Source: Bacteroidota bacterium (GTDB lineage: Bacteria; Bacteroidota; Bacteroidia; Sphingobacteriales; Sphingobacteriaceae). Taken from it: 64,000 bases of DNA. The stretch lies in contig JABDHD010000002.1 of the NCBI GenBank assembly GCA_013285685.1, forward strand, positions 1 through 64,000, written 5' to 3'. The notes under the pieces are model-generated. The model saw only the letters and a list, made by a program, of their open reading frames with translations. It was not told where the DNA came from and made no database searches. Shown one piece after another: positions 42,286-50,369 of this stretch. Both the position numbers and the translations under genes were made by a program. Each line of letters starts with the position of its first letter. The first letter of the stretch is position 1.

Positions 42286-43755
42286 TTACCTTTGTATGGC
42301 AATCAATTCACGGCACAACCTGCGGGAGCGACGGGGTTCGTTAAAGTTTTCGTACCTTTCTACCCGGATGGAAACTGCACCAATACTTTCAGCAACCGTA
42401 TTTTCCGGCATTTGCAAATCCGCACATCTTCTAAAGTCATTAGTCATTACGTCATCGGTCATTAGTGCCTCCGCACATCCCTCCTCATCTGCACATTTAT
42501 CAACTGCACATTCCTCCTCATTCGCACATCTGCACATCTGCAAATCCGCACATCTTTTATAGTCATCGGTCATTAGTGCCTCCGCACATCCTTCCTCATT
42601 CGCACATCTGCACATCTGCAAATCCGCACATCTTTTATAGTCATTGGTCATTACGTCATTGGTCATTGGGTAATCTGCATATCGTAAAAGCCGGTTAACC
42701 GTAGCCACGCCTATCCCCAGTTGCCTGCTGATTTCGCGCTGGCTGAGGCCGGTGGCGGCGAGTTCGGCTATTTTATGGGCTAATTGCTGGCGGTACGCAG
42801 CGTTGCGGCTGAGCAGGTGATGGTGTTCGGCGCTGAAGCCTTCGAATTGGAAGTGCAAAAAGGCACCGGGTTTTTGGATGCGGCACAGGCATACGTTATC
42901 GGGGCCGTAGCGCTGGCGGGTGTTGCGCTGTTTGACCTGTTTGAGGTAACACAGATCAGGGTCGGCGGTGCTTTTGCCGATGGCGAAGGCGCTGTCGGCA
43001 AAGTTGATGAGCAGCTTGCTGCCGTGGAGGTCGTCGGCGCTGATGGGCTGGGTGGGGTTGCGCCGTTTGGGGGTATGGGCCAGTACCAGGATGGACAGCT
43101 TGTGGTCGGTTTTTAGCGCTTTGAGGCTTTTCATGAGCGCAAGCGCCACCGCCGAATTTTCGGTGCCGCCGCGCAGGCAGGTAATGTTATCGATGATGAG
43201 CACAGTGGCCTTAACCAGTTTTATTTTATATTCAATGGCGGCAATGAGCAGCTCGTTTTCGTCGACATCGGGCGGTGGGTCGGACAGGTAATTATACTGT
43301 GCCCGGTAAAAATTATCCGAAAATTGGTGGTCCTCGTCGTCCTTACTGTAGCGCAGTCCAAACTGGGCCTGGCTCAGCTCGAAATCGATATAGAGCACCC
43401 GGGCGGGCGGCGCCTGGCAAACGAAAGGCTCAATGCTTTGCCCGCGCGCAATGCTTTCGCCGATTTGTACGGCCAATACCGATTTGCCGATATTGGTATC
43501 GGCAAACAGCATGCACAGTTCGCCCTGGCGCCACAGCTCGCCAAGCAGCATTTTGGCTTCGGGTTCGCGCCGGGCCAGCTCCAGCCAGCGGTTACCTTTT
43601 TCAATAGTAAACAGGCGATGGCAGTCTTTGAGAGAGGGGCGCACGGGTTCGGCGCGTTTTTTTCTTTTAGCAGGGCGGTATTGCACCCCGCGGATTTCGG
43701 CGCGCAGCTGCTCGATAAAGGGCGGGCGTTCGGAAGATGGTTCGAAGGACTCCAT
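42286..43755 (-). CDS. RecA-like (AAA_25/RepA-type) ATPase with HTH and repeat-derived C-terminus
   Basis: The start is the ATG at 43755; an upstream GTG at 43791 overlaps a TAAATTTG -10-like box. The 489-residue protein has Walker A LFADTNIGKSVLAVQIGESI, Walker B TVLIIDNITC, and a HTH GLSQREISRQLGIGVATVNR. It resembles plasmid RepA/DnaB-like helicase-loader ATPases. The last ~150 residues contain tandem blocks (ADLQMCRCANEEGCAEALMT) encoded by word repeats. The N-terminal two-thirds are GC-richer than neighbours. Confidence 0.82.
   Translation of the reverse strand: MESFEPSSERPPFIEQLRAEIRGVQYRPAKRKKRAEPVRPSLKDCHRLFTIEKGNRWLELARREPEAKMLLGELWRQGELCMLFADTNIGKSVLAVQIGESIARGQSIEPFVCQAPPARVLYIDFELSQAQFGLRYSKDDEDHQFSDNFYRAQYNYLSDPPPDVDENELLIAAIEYKIKLVKATVLIIDNITCLRGGTENSAVALALMKSLKALKTDHKLSILVLAHTPKRRNPTQPISADDLHGSKLLINFADSAFAIGKSTADPDLCYLKQVKQRNTRQRYGPDNVCLCRIQKPGAFLHFQFEGFSAEHHHLLSRNAAYRQQLAHKIAELAATGLSQREISRQLGIGVATVNRLLRYADYPMTNDVMTNDYKRCADLQMCRCANEEGCAEALMTDDYKRCADLQMCRCANEEECAVDKCADEEGCAEALMTDDVMTNDFRRCADLQMPENTVAESIGAVSIRVERYENFNEPRRSRRLCRELIAIQR
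42400..42690 (-). repeat. Word repeats inside the ATPase coding frame
   Basis: On the plus strand, words such as gcacatctgcaaatccgcac and tagtcatcggtcattagtgc recur several times in nearly fixed order, encoding the repeated RCADLQMCRCANEE and MTDDY protein segments. The reading frame stays open through all copies. This is the same kind of repetition seen in intergenic dyads, here translated. Confidence 0.8.
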
Positions 43756-43864
43756 TGGAGGGTTGGTTGACAGGGTTGTAACGATTACCACAAATTTAAG
43801 GGGTTGCAGCGGTTTAGGTGGTGACAGTGTTTTGTCAGTAGGGGGAATGGCGTTTAGGGCTTAG

Positions 43865-44280
43865 TGCAAATTAATGCAGCTACTGCCTTTCCCGTAAAGC
43901 GGAAGGAGGATCGGGAGCATTTGCGGTAATGTCCGCCGGGTTGACTCACCCTCCCGACCTTCGGTTGGGACATCGCTCGACTACCCCCCTCTCCACCTGC
44001 GGGCGGGAAAGAGGGTAGCTGCAATTAGGTTTTAAACGCGATTCCCGGTTTTGTGTTGTCCTGAAATAGGTTTACACATTAAGTAAACGATTGATAACCA
44101 GCGAATTGCATAGATGTTGCCGGGAAAGCGTATTTTATAGGCGTTGATTATCAGTCGTTTATGTAAATACGTTGACTTATAAAAATTTGAACGTTCTGAT
44201 AATGAGCGTGTTTCACAACGTTCCGGGTGTTCCGCGTGAAAAAGTGGAACGCCGGAAGGCCGGTATCGCTGCCCCGGATG
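43865..44280. other. Gene-free region with two dyads
   Basis: A GC-rich hairpin (cctctccacctgcgggcggg with complement) lies near 43984-44014. At 44071-44097 and 44148-44167 is an imperfect inverted repeat (TTTACA...AAACGATTGATAA facing TTATCAGTCGTTTATGTAAA). It is upstream of the ATPase gene and could be an origin-like or recombination site. No gene is convincing here; an apparent plus-strand ORF overlaps the real gene at 44292. Confidence 0.4.
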
Positions 44281-44291
44281 ATTTGCCTTTT

Positions 44292-44663
44292 TTATTTATC
44301 GTCCCTTACAAAAGTGACATGATGTTTCATGTCTGGTTCAGTAAAATTGAGGGAAATAGAGTCGCCGGCTGCAATGTATTTCCCATCGATTGGTATAACA
44401 TTACCGTCCGGGTCCTTAACATTACACGAAAAACTATCGCCGGTGATTTTTCCGTCATTAATGTTTAAAGGGTCGCCTTCGGCTTGTGCTGTACCGGTAA
44501 GCTTTTCTCCGTCTACATTAATAACCAGGTGCAGCGGGTGATCGTTGCCATCGGGATCTTTCAGCGAACCTTTCCATTTGCCCGCCAGCCCGGCAGCGGC
44601 AACAGCCAGGCAAACTGCAAAACAGCCGGCCAAGATTACCGTAGTGAATATTTTTCTTTTCAT
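44292..44663 (-). CDS. Secreted small protein, uncharacterised
   Basis: The ATG at 44663 gives signal peptide MKRKIFTTVILAGCFAVCLA followed by a 95-residue beta-rich body (LAGKWKGSLKDPDGNDHPLH, LTGTAQAEGDPLNINDGKIT). Similar domains accompany glycoside hydrolases and are called beta-sandwich modules; no activity is known. It is convergent with no gene on its 3' side. Confidence 0.75.
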   Translation of the reverse strand: MKRKIFTTVILAGCFAVCLAVAAAGLAGKWKGSLKDPDGNDHPLHLVINVDGEKLTGTAQAEGDPLNINDGKITGDSFSCNVKDPDGNVIPIDGKYIAAGDSISLNFTEPDMKHHVTFVRDDK

Positions 44664-44778
44664 AATTTGGTTTTTGATATGACGCAATAATTTAAAGACA
44701 CGTTACAGAGAAAAATCATTTCAACTAATCCTTGCACGGCTGGCGGCTTTTTCATAGTTTGCAAAAAACTTAACTAAT

Positions 44779-45234
44779 ATGAAATCAGTAAAATTGGCTT
44801 GTATTGCCTTCGCGTTAATCACCCTTGCATTTACTTCCTGCAAAAAAAGCTCAGATAATAAGCCTCCTGCCGGCAATTCACTCTCGCTGAAGTTCAACGG
44901 AACAACGTACAGCACCTCAAATATTGTTGCTGTTGATAGCATCGGTTACTTCCAGCTTATCGGCACCATCAGCAGTACCGCCAATATATACATGTACGTT
45001 CTCGGCGGGTTCAAAGTCGGTAGTTTCGACCTGGCGAGTGCTACCAGGGCGGTTAACTTTACGTCGGGCACAGGCAATTCCTATGCCTCAACCGCCGGCA
45101 CCATAACCATAACTTCGCTTACCAGTACAACCATTTCGGGTACGTTCAACTTTACGGGCACCAATAACATCACCGGTACTACCGGCGCAGGCACCGACGG
45201 GACGTTCACCACGACGTACACTACAACAAGGTAG
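44779..45234 (+). CDS. DUF6252-like lipoprotein
   Basis: Lipoprotein signal MKSVKLACIAFALITLAFTS with C at position 21, then a Thr/Ser/Gly-rich beta-sandwich (SLSLKFNGTTYSTSNIVAVD, GTITITSLTSTTISGTFNFT). A paralogue is at 62374-62835 with the same layout. Role unknown; probably surface lipoprotein. Confidence 0.78.
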   Translation: MKSVKLACIAFALITLAFTSCKKSSDNKPPAGNSLSLKFNGTTYSTSNIVAVDSIGYFQLIGTISSTANIYMYVLGGFKVGSFDLASATRAVNFTSGTGNSYASTAGTITITSLTSTTISGTFNFTGTNNITGTTGAGTDGTFTTTYTTTR

Positions 45235-45261
45235 ATGCGATAAGCGAAGGTGCAATTCGCC

Positions 45262-45389
45262 TGCTCCCGCAGCAATTTTTCGCTGCCGTCCCGATTTATC
45301 GGGATGGCCGGCGTGCTAAGTAACCGCCACGCAGGCTGACCATGCGCTAGTTTTCCAATATCAAAGCGTAAGCATAGTTTATTACCGGT
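45262..45389 (+). repeat. 128-bp dispersed repeat, copy B
   Basis: tgctcccgcagcaatttttc, cccgatttatcgggatggcc, ccgccacgcaggctgaccat, ttttccaatatcaaagcgta and atagtttattaccgg, matching copy A at 41533-41660 over its full length. Followed by an inverted aacaggtaatagactt at about 45430. Confidence 0.85.
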
Positions 45390-45447
45390 CAAAGGGCCAC
45401 AAGCCGGGAGGCTTGCGGTTGCGACCGAAGCTAACAGGTAATAGACT

Positions 45448-45939
45448 TTATAAATTACCCCGGGGATATTTTTCTGCAGCCTTCCGGGTTTCATACAGAT
45501 AATTTACCACGGCGGTGTAAATATCAGCGGGGTCGCCTGCTATCCAGTCCAGGTCTATCCTTACATGTTTCGTTTCAGCGGTATCGCTTAAAGCTATGTC
45601 CAGGTACTGCTGCGTACCGCTGCGATTGGCCGCCTTTGTTTCAATGTCGCCGATTGTTTTCCAGGGGATAGTAATGTTTTTAGGCTTAAAAACCAACTCA
45701 GCGGGTGTTAGTTCCAGTACCGTTTCCTGCTGCATTGCAGGCCTTAGCCGCATGGTGTACAAATAAAGGATGTAAGTAAACACGCCAAGGTCAAGTACTA
45801 TCATTATCCACAAATAAGGGTCGCTGACTGCTTTCGTGTGGGCAATCATATTATAGGTGATGACCGCCATAAATCCGGCGCTGATCAGCATCGTTTGCAC
45901 AGTTGACTTTTTATTATAGAGGAAGGTTTCCGTTGTCAT
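45448..45939 (-). CDS. Small PH-like membrane protein
   Basis: The ATG at 45939 (MTTETFLYNKKSTVQTMLIS) gives 163 residues with two transmembrane helices (about 13-35 and 42-65) and a C-terminal domain LELTPAELVFKPKNITIPWK that resembles the PH-like fold of bacterial STM3941-type proteins. Longer starts run through non-coding-looking sequence. Unknown function. Confidence 0.75.
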   Translation of the reverse strand: MTTETFLYNKKSTVQTMLISAGFMAVITYNMIAHTKAVSDPYLWIMIVLDLGVFTYILYLYTMRLRPAMQQETVLELTPAELVFKPKNITIPWKTIGDIETKAANRSGTQQYLDIALSDTAETKHVRIDLDWIAGDPADIYTAVVNYLYETRKAAEKYPRGNL

Positions 45940-46087
45940 AGCGGTTAAATCAAATTGATTTCGAATGTAAGTTATTTTTCCGAAGTCGCGGGATCTTCGC
46001 GGGACTCGCGCTGCAACATGCAGCGGATGATGCAGCGGCCTCTGTGACACACTTCCGCTAAGACGGAAGATCATCCAAATCAATCCT

Positions 46088-46480
46088 TTATTTCTTTTTC
46101 CTGTTCGCAAGCATCGCTGGTATATTCACCGGCGCGCAATCAGCAACCAGGGCAGCCACTATGGCAATGGGCATTTCGGCGGCATCTGTAAAATTTATAC
46201 AACCTTTTTGAAATTTGGCGGCAGGCAGCAGCGGGGTATATTTGGCATGTAAAGGCGCATTCATATACATCGGCAGGCAATGCAGCGATAGATGGCTTTT
46301 TACGCTGGCCAATGCGTATTTCATGTAATTGCCTTCCTCATACATAATCATTTCTTTACCCATCATCGGTTTAATGGAAAAGGTTACATTCGGGTCATTA
46401 GCAATGATCGTTTCGTGCAGCGTGGTCATCAACTCCTGCCTGTCGGCCGGCAAACCGGCTAAAAATTCGGGTATGGTCAT
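46088..46480 (-). CDS. DUF1801 family protein
   Basis: This 130-residue protein begins MTIPEFLAGLPADRQELMTT and has the YHdR-like pattern KPMMGKEMIMYEEGNYMKYA and LHCLPMYMNAPLHAKYTPLL. DUF1801 relates to the YdhG fold; no activity established. It lies 148 bp from the previous gene's start. Confidence 0.85.
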   Translation of the reverse strand: MTIPEFLAGLPADRQELMTTLHETIIANDPNVTFSIKPMMGKEMIMYEEGNYMKYALASVKSHLSLHCLPMYMNAPLHAKYTPLLPAAKFQKGCINFTDAAEMPIAIVAALVADCAPVNIPAMLANRKKK

Positions 46481-46740
46481 TTTAATGCATTGGCTGTGTT
46501 AAATTTACGTTTATTAAATTTCATTCGGATAATTGCGGTAATTAATTTCGGGATATTACAATGCCTCCCGCCGACTCAAGCCTGCACTGTACAGGCTGTA
46601 AGTTCCATGGGTTTAGATCAGGGGCAATTTCCAGCCTGCCTGCGCGAAAACATCAGGTGCTTTAATTTGTTATTTTACCAACTAACACCCGTCTCAATTA
46701 ACTATAAAACCGGGTTAGGTGAGTGCAAACAATATCAAAT

Positions 46741-46890
46741 ATGATCAGGAAATTAAAATCAGGCAAATACCGCATTTATTCACGAAAGGTTGATCCCGAA
46801 ACAAACAAACGCAGAAACCTCGGCACCTTCGATTCAATGGAAGATGCAAAAAAACACGAAAGGGAAATTCAATATTTCAAGCATCATTGA
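46741..46890 (+). CDS. Tiny conserved basic protein (49 residues)
   Basis: ATG at 46741 and TGA at 46890 enclose MIRKLKSGKYRIYSRKVDPE then RNLGTFDSMEDAKKHEREIQ and YFKHH. The pattern of a LGTF turn followed by KHEREIQ is that of small proteins related to the arm-type DNA-binding domain of integrases. Too short for usual ORF thresholds. The preceding 260 bp hold only a GACTCAAG-like repeat and no other gene. Confidence 0.72.
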   Translation: MIRKLKSGKYRIYSRKVDPETNKRRNLGTFDSMEDAKKHEREIQYFKHH

Positions 46891-46949
46891 TTTCCGCAAA
46901 TGAATTTTTCATTGCCACTGGGTTCGGCCAACCGACTTGGCGAGCTGAA

Positions 46950-47032
46950 CGTTTTCCGCTTTAGCCGGATAATTTAGCCGCCATTTAACGCGCCAATTTT
47001 GGCTGAAGCCAACGGCAATGAACTTTTCTGAT
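46950..47032. repeat. Word repeats, GGCTGAAGCCAACGGCAATGAA type
   Basis: ttttggctgaagccaacggc and aatgaacttttctgatcg lie here, with the looser ttcattgccactgggttcgg just upstream. Related copies occur at 53395-53530 with cggttaaaaccgacggcaatgaa-like words. No gene. Confidence 0.5.
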
Positions 47033-47063
47033 CGTAAATCTTCGAGGCGTTTTTTAACAGCCA

Positions 47064-47645
47064 CTAAGCCTTATCTGATTTACTAACCGGCTGATATTCG
47101 AGCGTAAGCACGCCGTTGTCAAATGTCTGCGAGTGTTTCAACGCAAATTTCTTTAATTCCAGGTTGTCATCAAAAATCTTCAACCCGCCGCCAACCACAA
47201 CGGGAAATAGCATCAGGTGCAACTCGTCGACGAGGTTGTAATGGAGCAGGGCCTTCACCAGGGTGGCGCTTCCGTAGACAAGAATGTCACCACCGTCGCT
47301 CTGTTTCAGCGCCGCCACGTCATTGGCCACGTCGCGCAGGATATGGCTGTTGTTCCACCCGGCCTTTTGCAGGCTTCGGGATACCACATACTTCGGCAGC
47401 CGGTTGATGGGTTCGCCAAACCCGGCATCCGTTTGGCTTGGCCAAAACCCGGCGAACACTTCGTATGTGGTTTTGCCCAATAGCAGGGCGTCCACGCCGG
47501 CCAGCTCATCCATCTTGTACTTCCCGGTTTCCGGAGAGTTGTATTTAAACTGCCAGCCGCCATGCGGATGCGGGGTTTCATTGCCTCCGGGCGACTCCAC
47601 AACACCATCGAGGGTGATGAATTCGGTAACGATAATTTTTCGCAT
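47064..47645 (-). CDS. Dihydrofolate reductase family protein (RibD C-terminal-like)
   Basis: The 193-residue protein begins MRKIIVTEFITLDGVVESPG and has GVDALLLGKTTYEVFAGFWP and VYGSATLVKALLHYNLVDEL, the signature of RibD_C/DHFR-like enzymes. These are NADPH-linked reductases of unclear substrate in bacterial genomes. It is the last gene of a minus-strand block with a second copy at 48323-48865. Confidence 0.88.
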   Translation of the reverse strand: MRKIIVTEFITLDGVVESPGGNETPHPHGGWQFKYNSPETGKYKMDELAGVDALLLGKTTYEVFAGFWPSQTDAGFGEPINRLPKYVVSRSLQKAGWNNSHILRDVANDVAALKQSDGGDILVYGSATLVKALLHYNLVDELHLMLFPVVVGGGLKIFDDNLELKKFALKHSQTFDNGVLTLEYQPVSKSDKA

Positions 47646-47657
47646 GATTTGGTTGAT

Positions 47658-48152
47658 TTATTTGGTTAACAATCGATCCAGTTCGTTTAGTATCATGGTC
47701 ATACCACCCTGGAAGCCCATTTTTATCATTTGTTCCAGGGTATCAAGGGTTTTATGTTTTATAAAAATGCTTACGGTAGTAATTCCATCCGCCTCAGTAA
47801 AATCCAAACTCCATTCAGAGCCCGGGCTGTCGCTGCTGACATTTTCATCCTTGTCGGTAAACAAGGAAATTTGTTCGAAATTCGATATTGGCGTGATCGA
47901 GGTATATTTCTGTACCGACCAGAACTCCTGGCCTTCGGGGCCGCACATTGCATAAACTCTTCGCCCGCCGGGTTCAAAGTTCATATGCCTGGTTTTGGAA
48001 GTCCAGGGTTTTGGCGCCCACCACTGGTCAAGTATCTCCTGTTTTGTAAAAGCATCCCAAACTGCTGATTGGTCAGCCTCAAATTCCCGTTTTATAAATA
48101 CCGTGTTGGATGATTTGTCAACGGTAAAATCAAATAGCAAACTGTTTTTCAT
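47658..48152 (-). CDS. SRPBCC/AHSA1 family protein
   Basis: The 164-residue protein has the START-like hydrophobic-pocket fold: [40 protein letters not shown] and [20 protein letters not shown]. It is a paralogue of 49395-49895 (same WWxPKP and GGRRxxAM motif). Its ATG overlaps the stop of a truncated ArsR gene (ATGA), so it was once translationally coupled. Ligand unknown. Confidence 0.9.
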   Translation of the reverse strand: MKNSLLFDFTVDKSSNTVFIKREFEADQSAVWDAFTKQEILDQWWAPKPWTSKTRHMNFEPGGRRVYAMCGPEGQEFWSVQKYTSITPISNFEQISLFTDKDENVSSDSPGSEWSLDFTEADGITTVSIFIKHKTLDTLEQMIKMGFQGGMTMILNELDRLLTK

Positions 48153-48292
48153 TTCTTATTTTTTTTGATGGTTAATAACACCTGGTCTAATTGTTTAAAG
48201 CGGCTTTCCCAAATCTTCCTGAATTGTTCCAGCCAATGGTCCAGCTCTTTCATCTTCTCAAAATTAGGTTGGTAATAAATTTCGCGCCCGCG
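48149..48292 (-). pseudogene. Decayed ArsR-type regulator, C-terminal third
   Basis: The minus strand reads GREIYYQPNFEKMKELDHWL then [20 protein letters not shown] and ends IKKNKK with TGA. The intact paralogue at 49892-50212 has [20 protein letters not shown] at the same place. The winged-helix half is gone and the 5' end runs into GC-rich non-coding sequence next to the DHFR-like gene. It overlaps the SRPBCC ATG by ATGA, as in the intact pair. Confidence 0.85.
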
Positions 48293-48322
48293 CTGCGCGT
48301 GGCCCGCCAGATTATCCCGCCG

Positions 48323-48865
48323 CTATTTCACATACCGCAACACAACAGCCCCCGACTTAAAAACCGTCGACTCAACCAGTTTTAATTTTAATTTCTCCTG
48401 CAGGTTGATCCCTTCAAACAGCCGTCTTCCTTCTCCGACAACTATCGGGACGATCACAAAATGATATTCATCGATCAGCCCAAGGGCTGCCAGTTGTGAA
48501 GCAAGGTCTACACCACCGGTAAAAATATTTTTGCCTGGTTGTTGTTTCAATTTAAGCACTTCGTCCTTGAGGTCCGTACGGACAATTGTCGTTTTTTCGT
48601 CGTCAGCGCTGTCCAATGATTGCGAGAAAACAACAATTTTCTCAACAGCATCAAATGCCTGGGCAAATTCGTCAGAAGGGTCTTCTTTCGCTGCATCAGG
48701 CCAATAAGGAACCATCAACTGGTAAGTTATACGCCCGTATAAAAATGTATCGGCATCCCGCGTGAGCTGCGTAAAATACGCAAACGTATCTTCATCGGGA
48801 TAGAATTTGGTATGGTCGACACAGCCATCTAAGGACATGTTGATCGCGAAGACTAATTTTCTCAT
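48323..48865 (-). CDS. Dihydrofolate reductase family protein, second copy
   Basis: 180 residues. The opening MRKLVFAINMSLDGCVDHTK and the DTFLYGRITYQLMVPYWPDA and FTGGVDLASQLAALGLIDEY blocks mark the RibD_C fold. It is diverged from the 47064 copy. It precedes the decayed ArsR. Confidence 0.88.
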   Translation of the reverse strand: MRKLVFAINMSLDGCVDHTKFYPDEDTFAYFTQLTRDADTFLYGRITYQLMVPYWPDAAKEDPSDEFAQAFDAVEKIVVFSQSLDSADDEKTTIVRTDLKDEVLKLKQQPGKNIFTGGVDLASQLAALGLIDEYHFVIVPIVVGEGRRLFEGINLQEKLKLKLVESTVFKSGAVVLRYVK

Positions 48866-48879
48866 TTTGTTGATTTTTG

Positions 48880-49305
48880 TTATTGTCCGTCAAATTCCAC
48901 AATCCATTCAATACCATATTTATCTCTAAACATTCCTCCGTATGAACCCCAGGGACTGTCGCCAATCGGCCCTTCAGCAGCTCCGCCTGCCGATAGTCCA
49001 TCAAATAATTTATCTGCTTCTTCACGACTTTCAGCACTGATCGCTATTTTAGACCTGTTTTCGTTTTCGTTTACCCGTCCCAAAAATTCGGGAACATCAT
49101 TGGCTATTAACACATTATGTTTACCAATAGGGAGAGCAATGTGCATTATTTTGTTTGCCTCACTTTCTGGTATCGGAAATTCGGCGCTTGCGATGTCCTT
49201 GAAGCGAACGATCTTTGTGAACTCGCCGCCAAAAACTGATTTGTAAAAAGAGAATGCTTCTTCGGCATTTCCATTGAAGTTAATCCAGGGATTGATTGCT
49301 TTCAT
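48880..49305 (-). CDS. VOC family protein (PhnB/3-demethylubiquinone methyltransferase-like)
   Basis: The 141-residue protein has MKAINPWINFNGNAEEAFSF then FYKSVFGGEFTKIVRFKDIA and the C-terminal SPWGSYGGMFRDKYGIEWIV, the PhnB-type glyoxalase fold. No metal ligand pattern is obvious. A relative is at 55473-55910. It is within the ArsR/SRPBCC block. Confidence 0.88.
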   Translation of the reverse strand: MKAINPWINFNGNAEEAFSFYKSVFGGEFTKIVRFKDIASAEFPIPESEANKIMHIALPIGKHNVLIANDVPEFLGRVNENENRSKIAISAESREEADKLFDGLSAGGAAEGPIGDSPWGSYGGMFRDKYGIEWIVEFDGQ

Positions 49306-49394
49306 AATTTTTATTTTTAAATTGTTAGTTTTTCTACTTGCACTCTTCTGTTTTTAGTATCCACATTATCAGAGCGATTGTGAATTTTCTTTTA

Positions 49395-49895
49395 TTATTT
49401 TTGAGATAAAGTTGCCAATAATTCGTCCAGGTTTTCGAATTGCGCTGCACATCCCTGGATGGCGCCCATTTCAATCATCCTTTCCATTCGGGCAAATGAT
49501 TCGTTATAAACGGTAATGCTGACTTTTGTCGTGCCGTTTTGTTCGCTGAAAGTATAGTCCCAGTCAGAACCCGGCAATTCGCGGTTTTCATCCGCGTCTG
49601 CAAACGTATTGTAGGTTTTGAAATTGGTTTTTGGGCTGATGGCAGTATACTTCTGAACAAACCAACGCTCCTGCCCATCCGGGCTTACCATCGCAAAAAA
49701 CCGGCGGCCACCGACTTCAAAATTCATCACTTTTGTTTTGGTGACAAAGGGTTTAGGCCCCCACCATTGGTCGAGCAATTCGGCGGTTGTCCACGCTTCC
49801 CAAACCAGTTCCAGGTCAGCGTTAAATTCACGTGTCATGTAAACGGTCTTGTTTTCCTTGTCGACCGAAAAATCAAATAGAGGATCGCTGTTCAT
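49395..49895 (-). CDS. SRPBCC/AHSA1 family protein, second copy
   Basis: The ATG at 49895 ([20 protein letters not shown]) is chosen because it overlaps the ArsR stop by ATGA; a start at 49955 would extend through the ArsR end. 166 residues with [20 protein letters not shown] and [20 protein letters not shown]. Paired with the ArsR gene; such pairs are common in Bacteroidota and actinomycetes. Confidence 0.9.
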   Translation of the reverse strand: MNSDPLFDFSVDKENKTVYMTREFNADLELVWEAWTTAELLDQWWGPKPFVTKTKVMNFEVGGRRFFAMVSPDGQERWFVQKYTAISPKTNFKTYNTFADADENRELPGSDWDYTFSEQNGTTKVSITVYNESFARMERMIEMGAIQGCAAQFENLDELLATLSQK

Positions 49896-50212
49896 TTTTT
49901 CTGTTTTTTTATGGTTGATAATAGATCGTCCAGTTGGCTGAAACGGGTTTCCCAAATTTTGCGGAACTGCTCAAGCCATTTGTCAATTTCTTTCATTTTG
50001 TCTATTTCGAGGTGATAGTAAATTTCCCTGCCTTTATGTTCCTGTTTTATCAGTTCGCACTCCGTCAAAATGCGCAGGTGTTTTGAAACTCCCTGCCGGG
50101 TAGTGTCGAAATGTTCGGCAAGGGCATTCGGCGTCATAGCCTGTAAAGCAATTAAGGCTATGATTGCCCGTCTGGTCGGGTCGGCAATTGCCTGGTAAAT
50201 ATCTCTCCTCAT
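49892..50212 (-). CDS. ArsR-type helix-turn-helix regulator
   Basis: 106 residues with [20 protein letters not shown], the [23 protein letters not shown] and wing [20 protein letters not shown]. It controls the downstream SRPBCC gene and probably the block. It lies just downstream of a perfect promoter, with an inverted repeat overlapping the -7 box. Confidence 0.93.
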   Translation of the reverse strand: MRRDIYQAIADPTRRAIIALIALQAMTPNALAEHFDTTRQGVSKHLRILTECELIKQEHKGREIYYHLEIDKMKEIDKWLEQFRKIWETRFSQLDDLLSTIKKQKK

Positions 50213-50248
50213 TTATGCTGCCATTTAATTCACGAAACCAATCGGTTG

Positions 50249-50280
50249 CAAATATATACGCAACTGTTCGGTTTCGCAAA
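50249..50280 (-). promoter_or_regulatory. Promoter and likely operator of the ArsR-SRPBCC operon
   Basis: On the minus strand TTTG (50280-50277), 20 nt, TATATTTG (50256-50249): the full Bacteroidota promoter pattern. The -7 box lies within gttgcaaatatatacgcaac (50245-50264), whose gttgc/gcaac ends form an inverted repeat, a plausible ArsR operator. Confidence 0.78.
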
Positions 50281-50315
50281 TTTTTTAAAAAAAAATTTAA
50301 ATCAGTAGAAATAAA

Positions 50316-50347
50316 AAACCGGCGGAGAAATTATTCTCCGCCGGTTT
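50316..50347 (-). terminator. Terminator of the esterase gene
   Basis: Perfect 14-bp stem (50316-50329 with 50334-50347, aaaccggcggagaa and its complement) with an ATTA loop. The minus strand continues TTTATTTC. It lies 22 bp past the stop of the gene at 50370. Confidence 0.8.
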
Positions 50348-50369
50348 GACATAGTCGCCGCATTCGTCA

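Noticed and set aside
42400-42690. CRISPR array
   Set aside because: Repeats are uneven in length, lie in an open frame, lack unique spacers of constant size and have no cas genes nearby.
42286-43755. Replicative helicase DnaB
   Set aside because: It has a RecA-like core but lacks the DnaB N-terminal domain and is followed by an HTH, fitting RepA-type ATPases better.
44172-44468. Plus-strand ORF of 98 residues
   Set aside because: It overlaps, antisense, the secreted protein gene at 44292-44663 that has a clear signal peptide; the ORF itself has no recognisable features.
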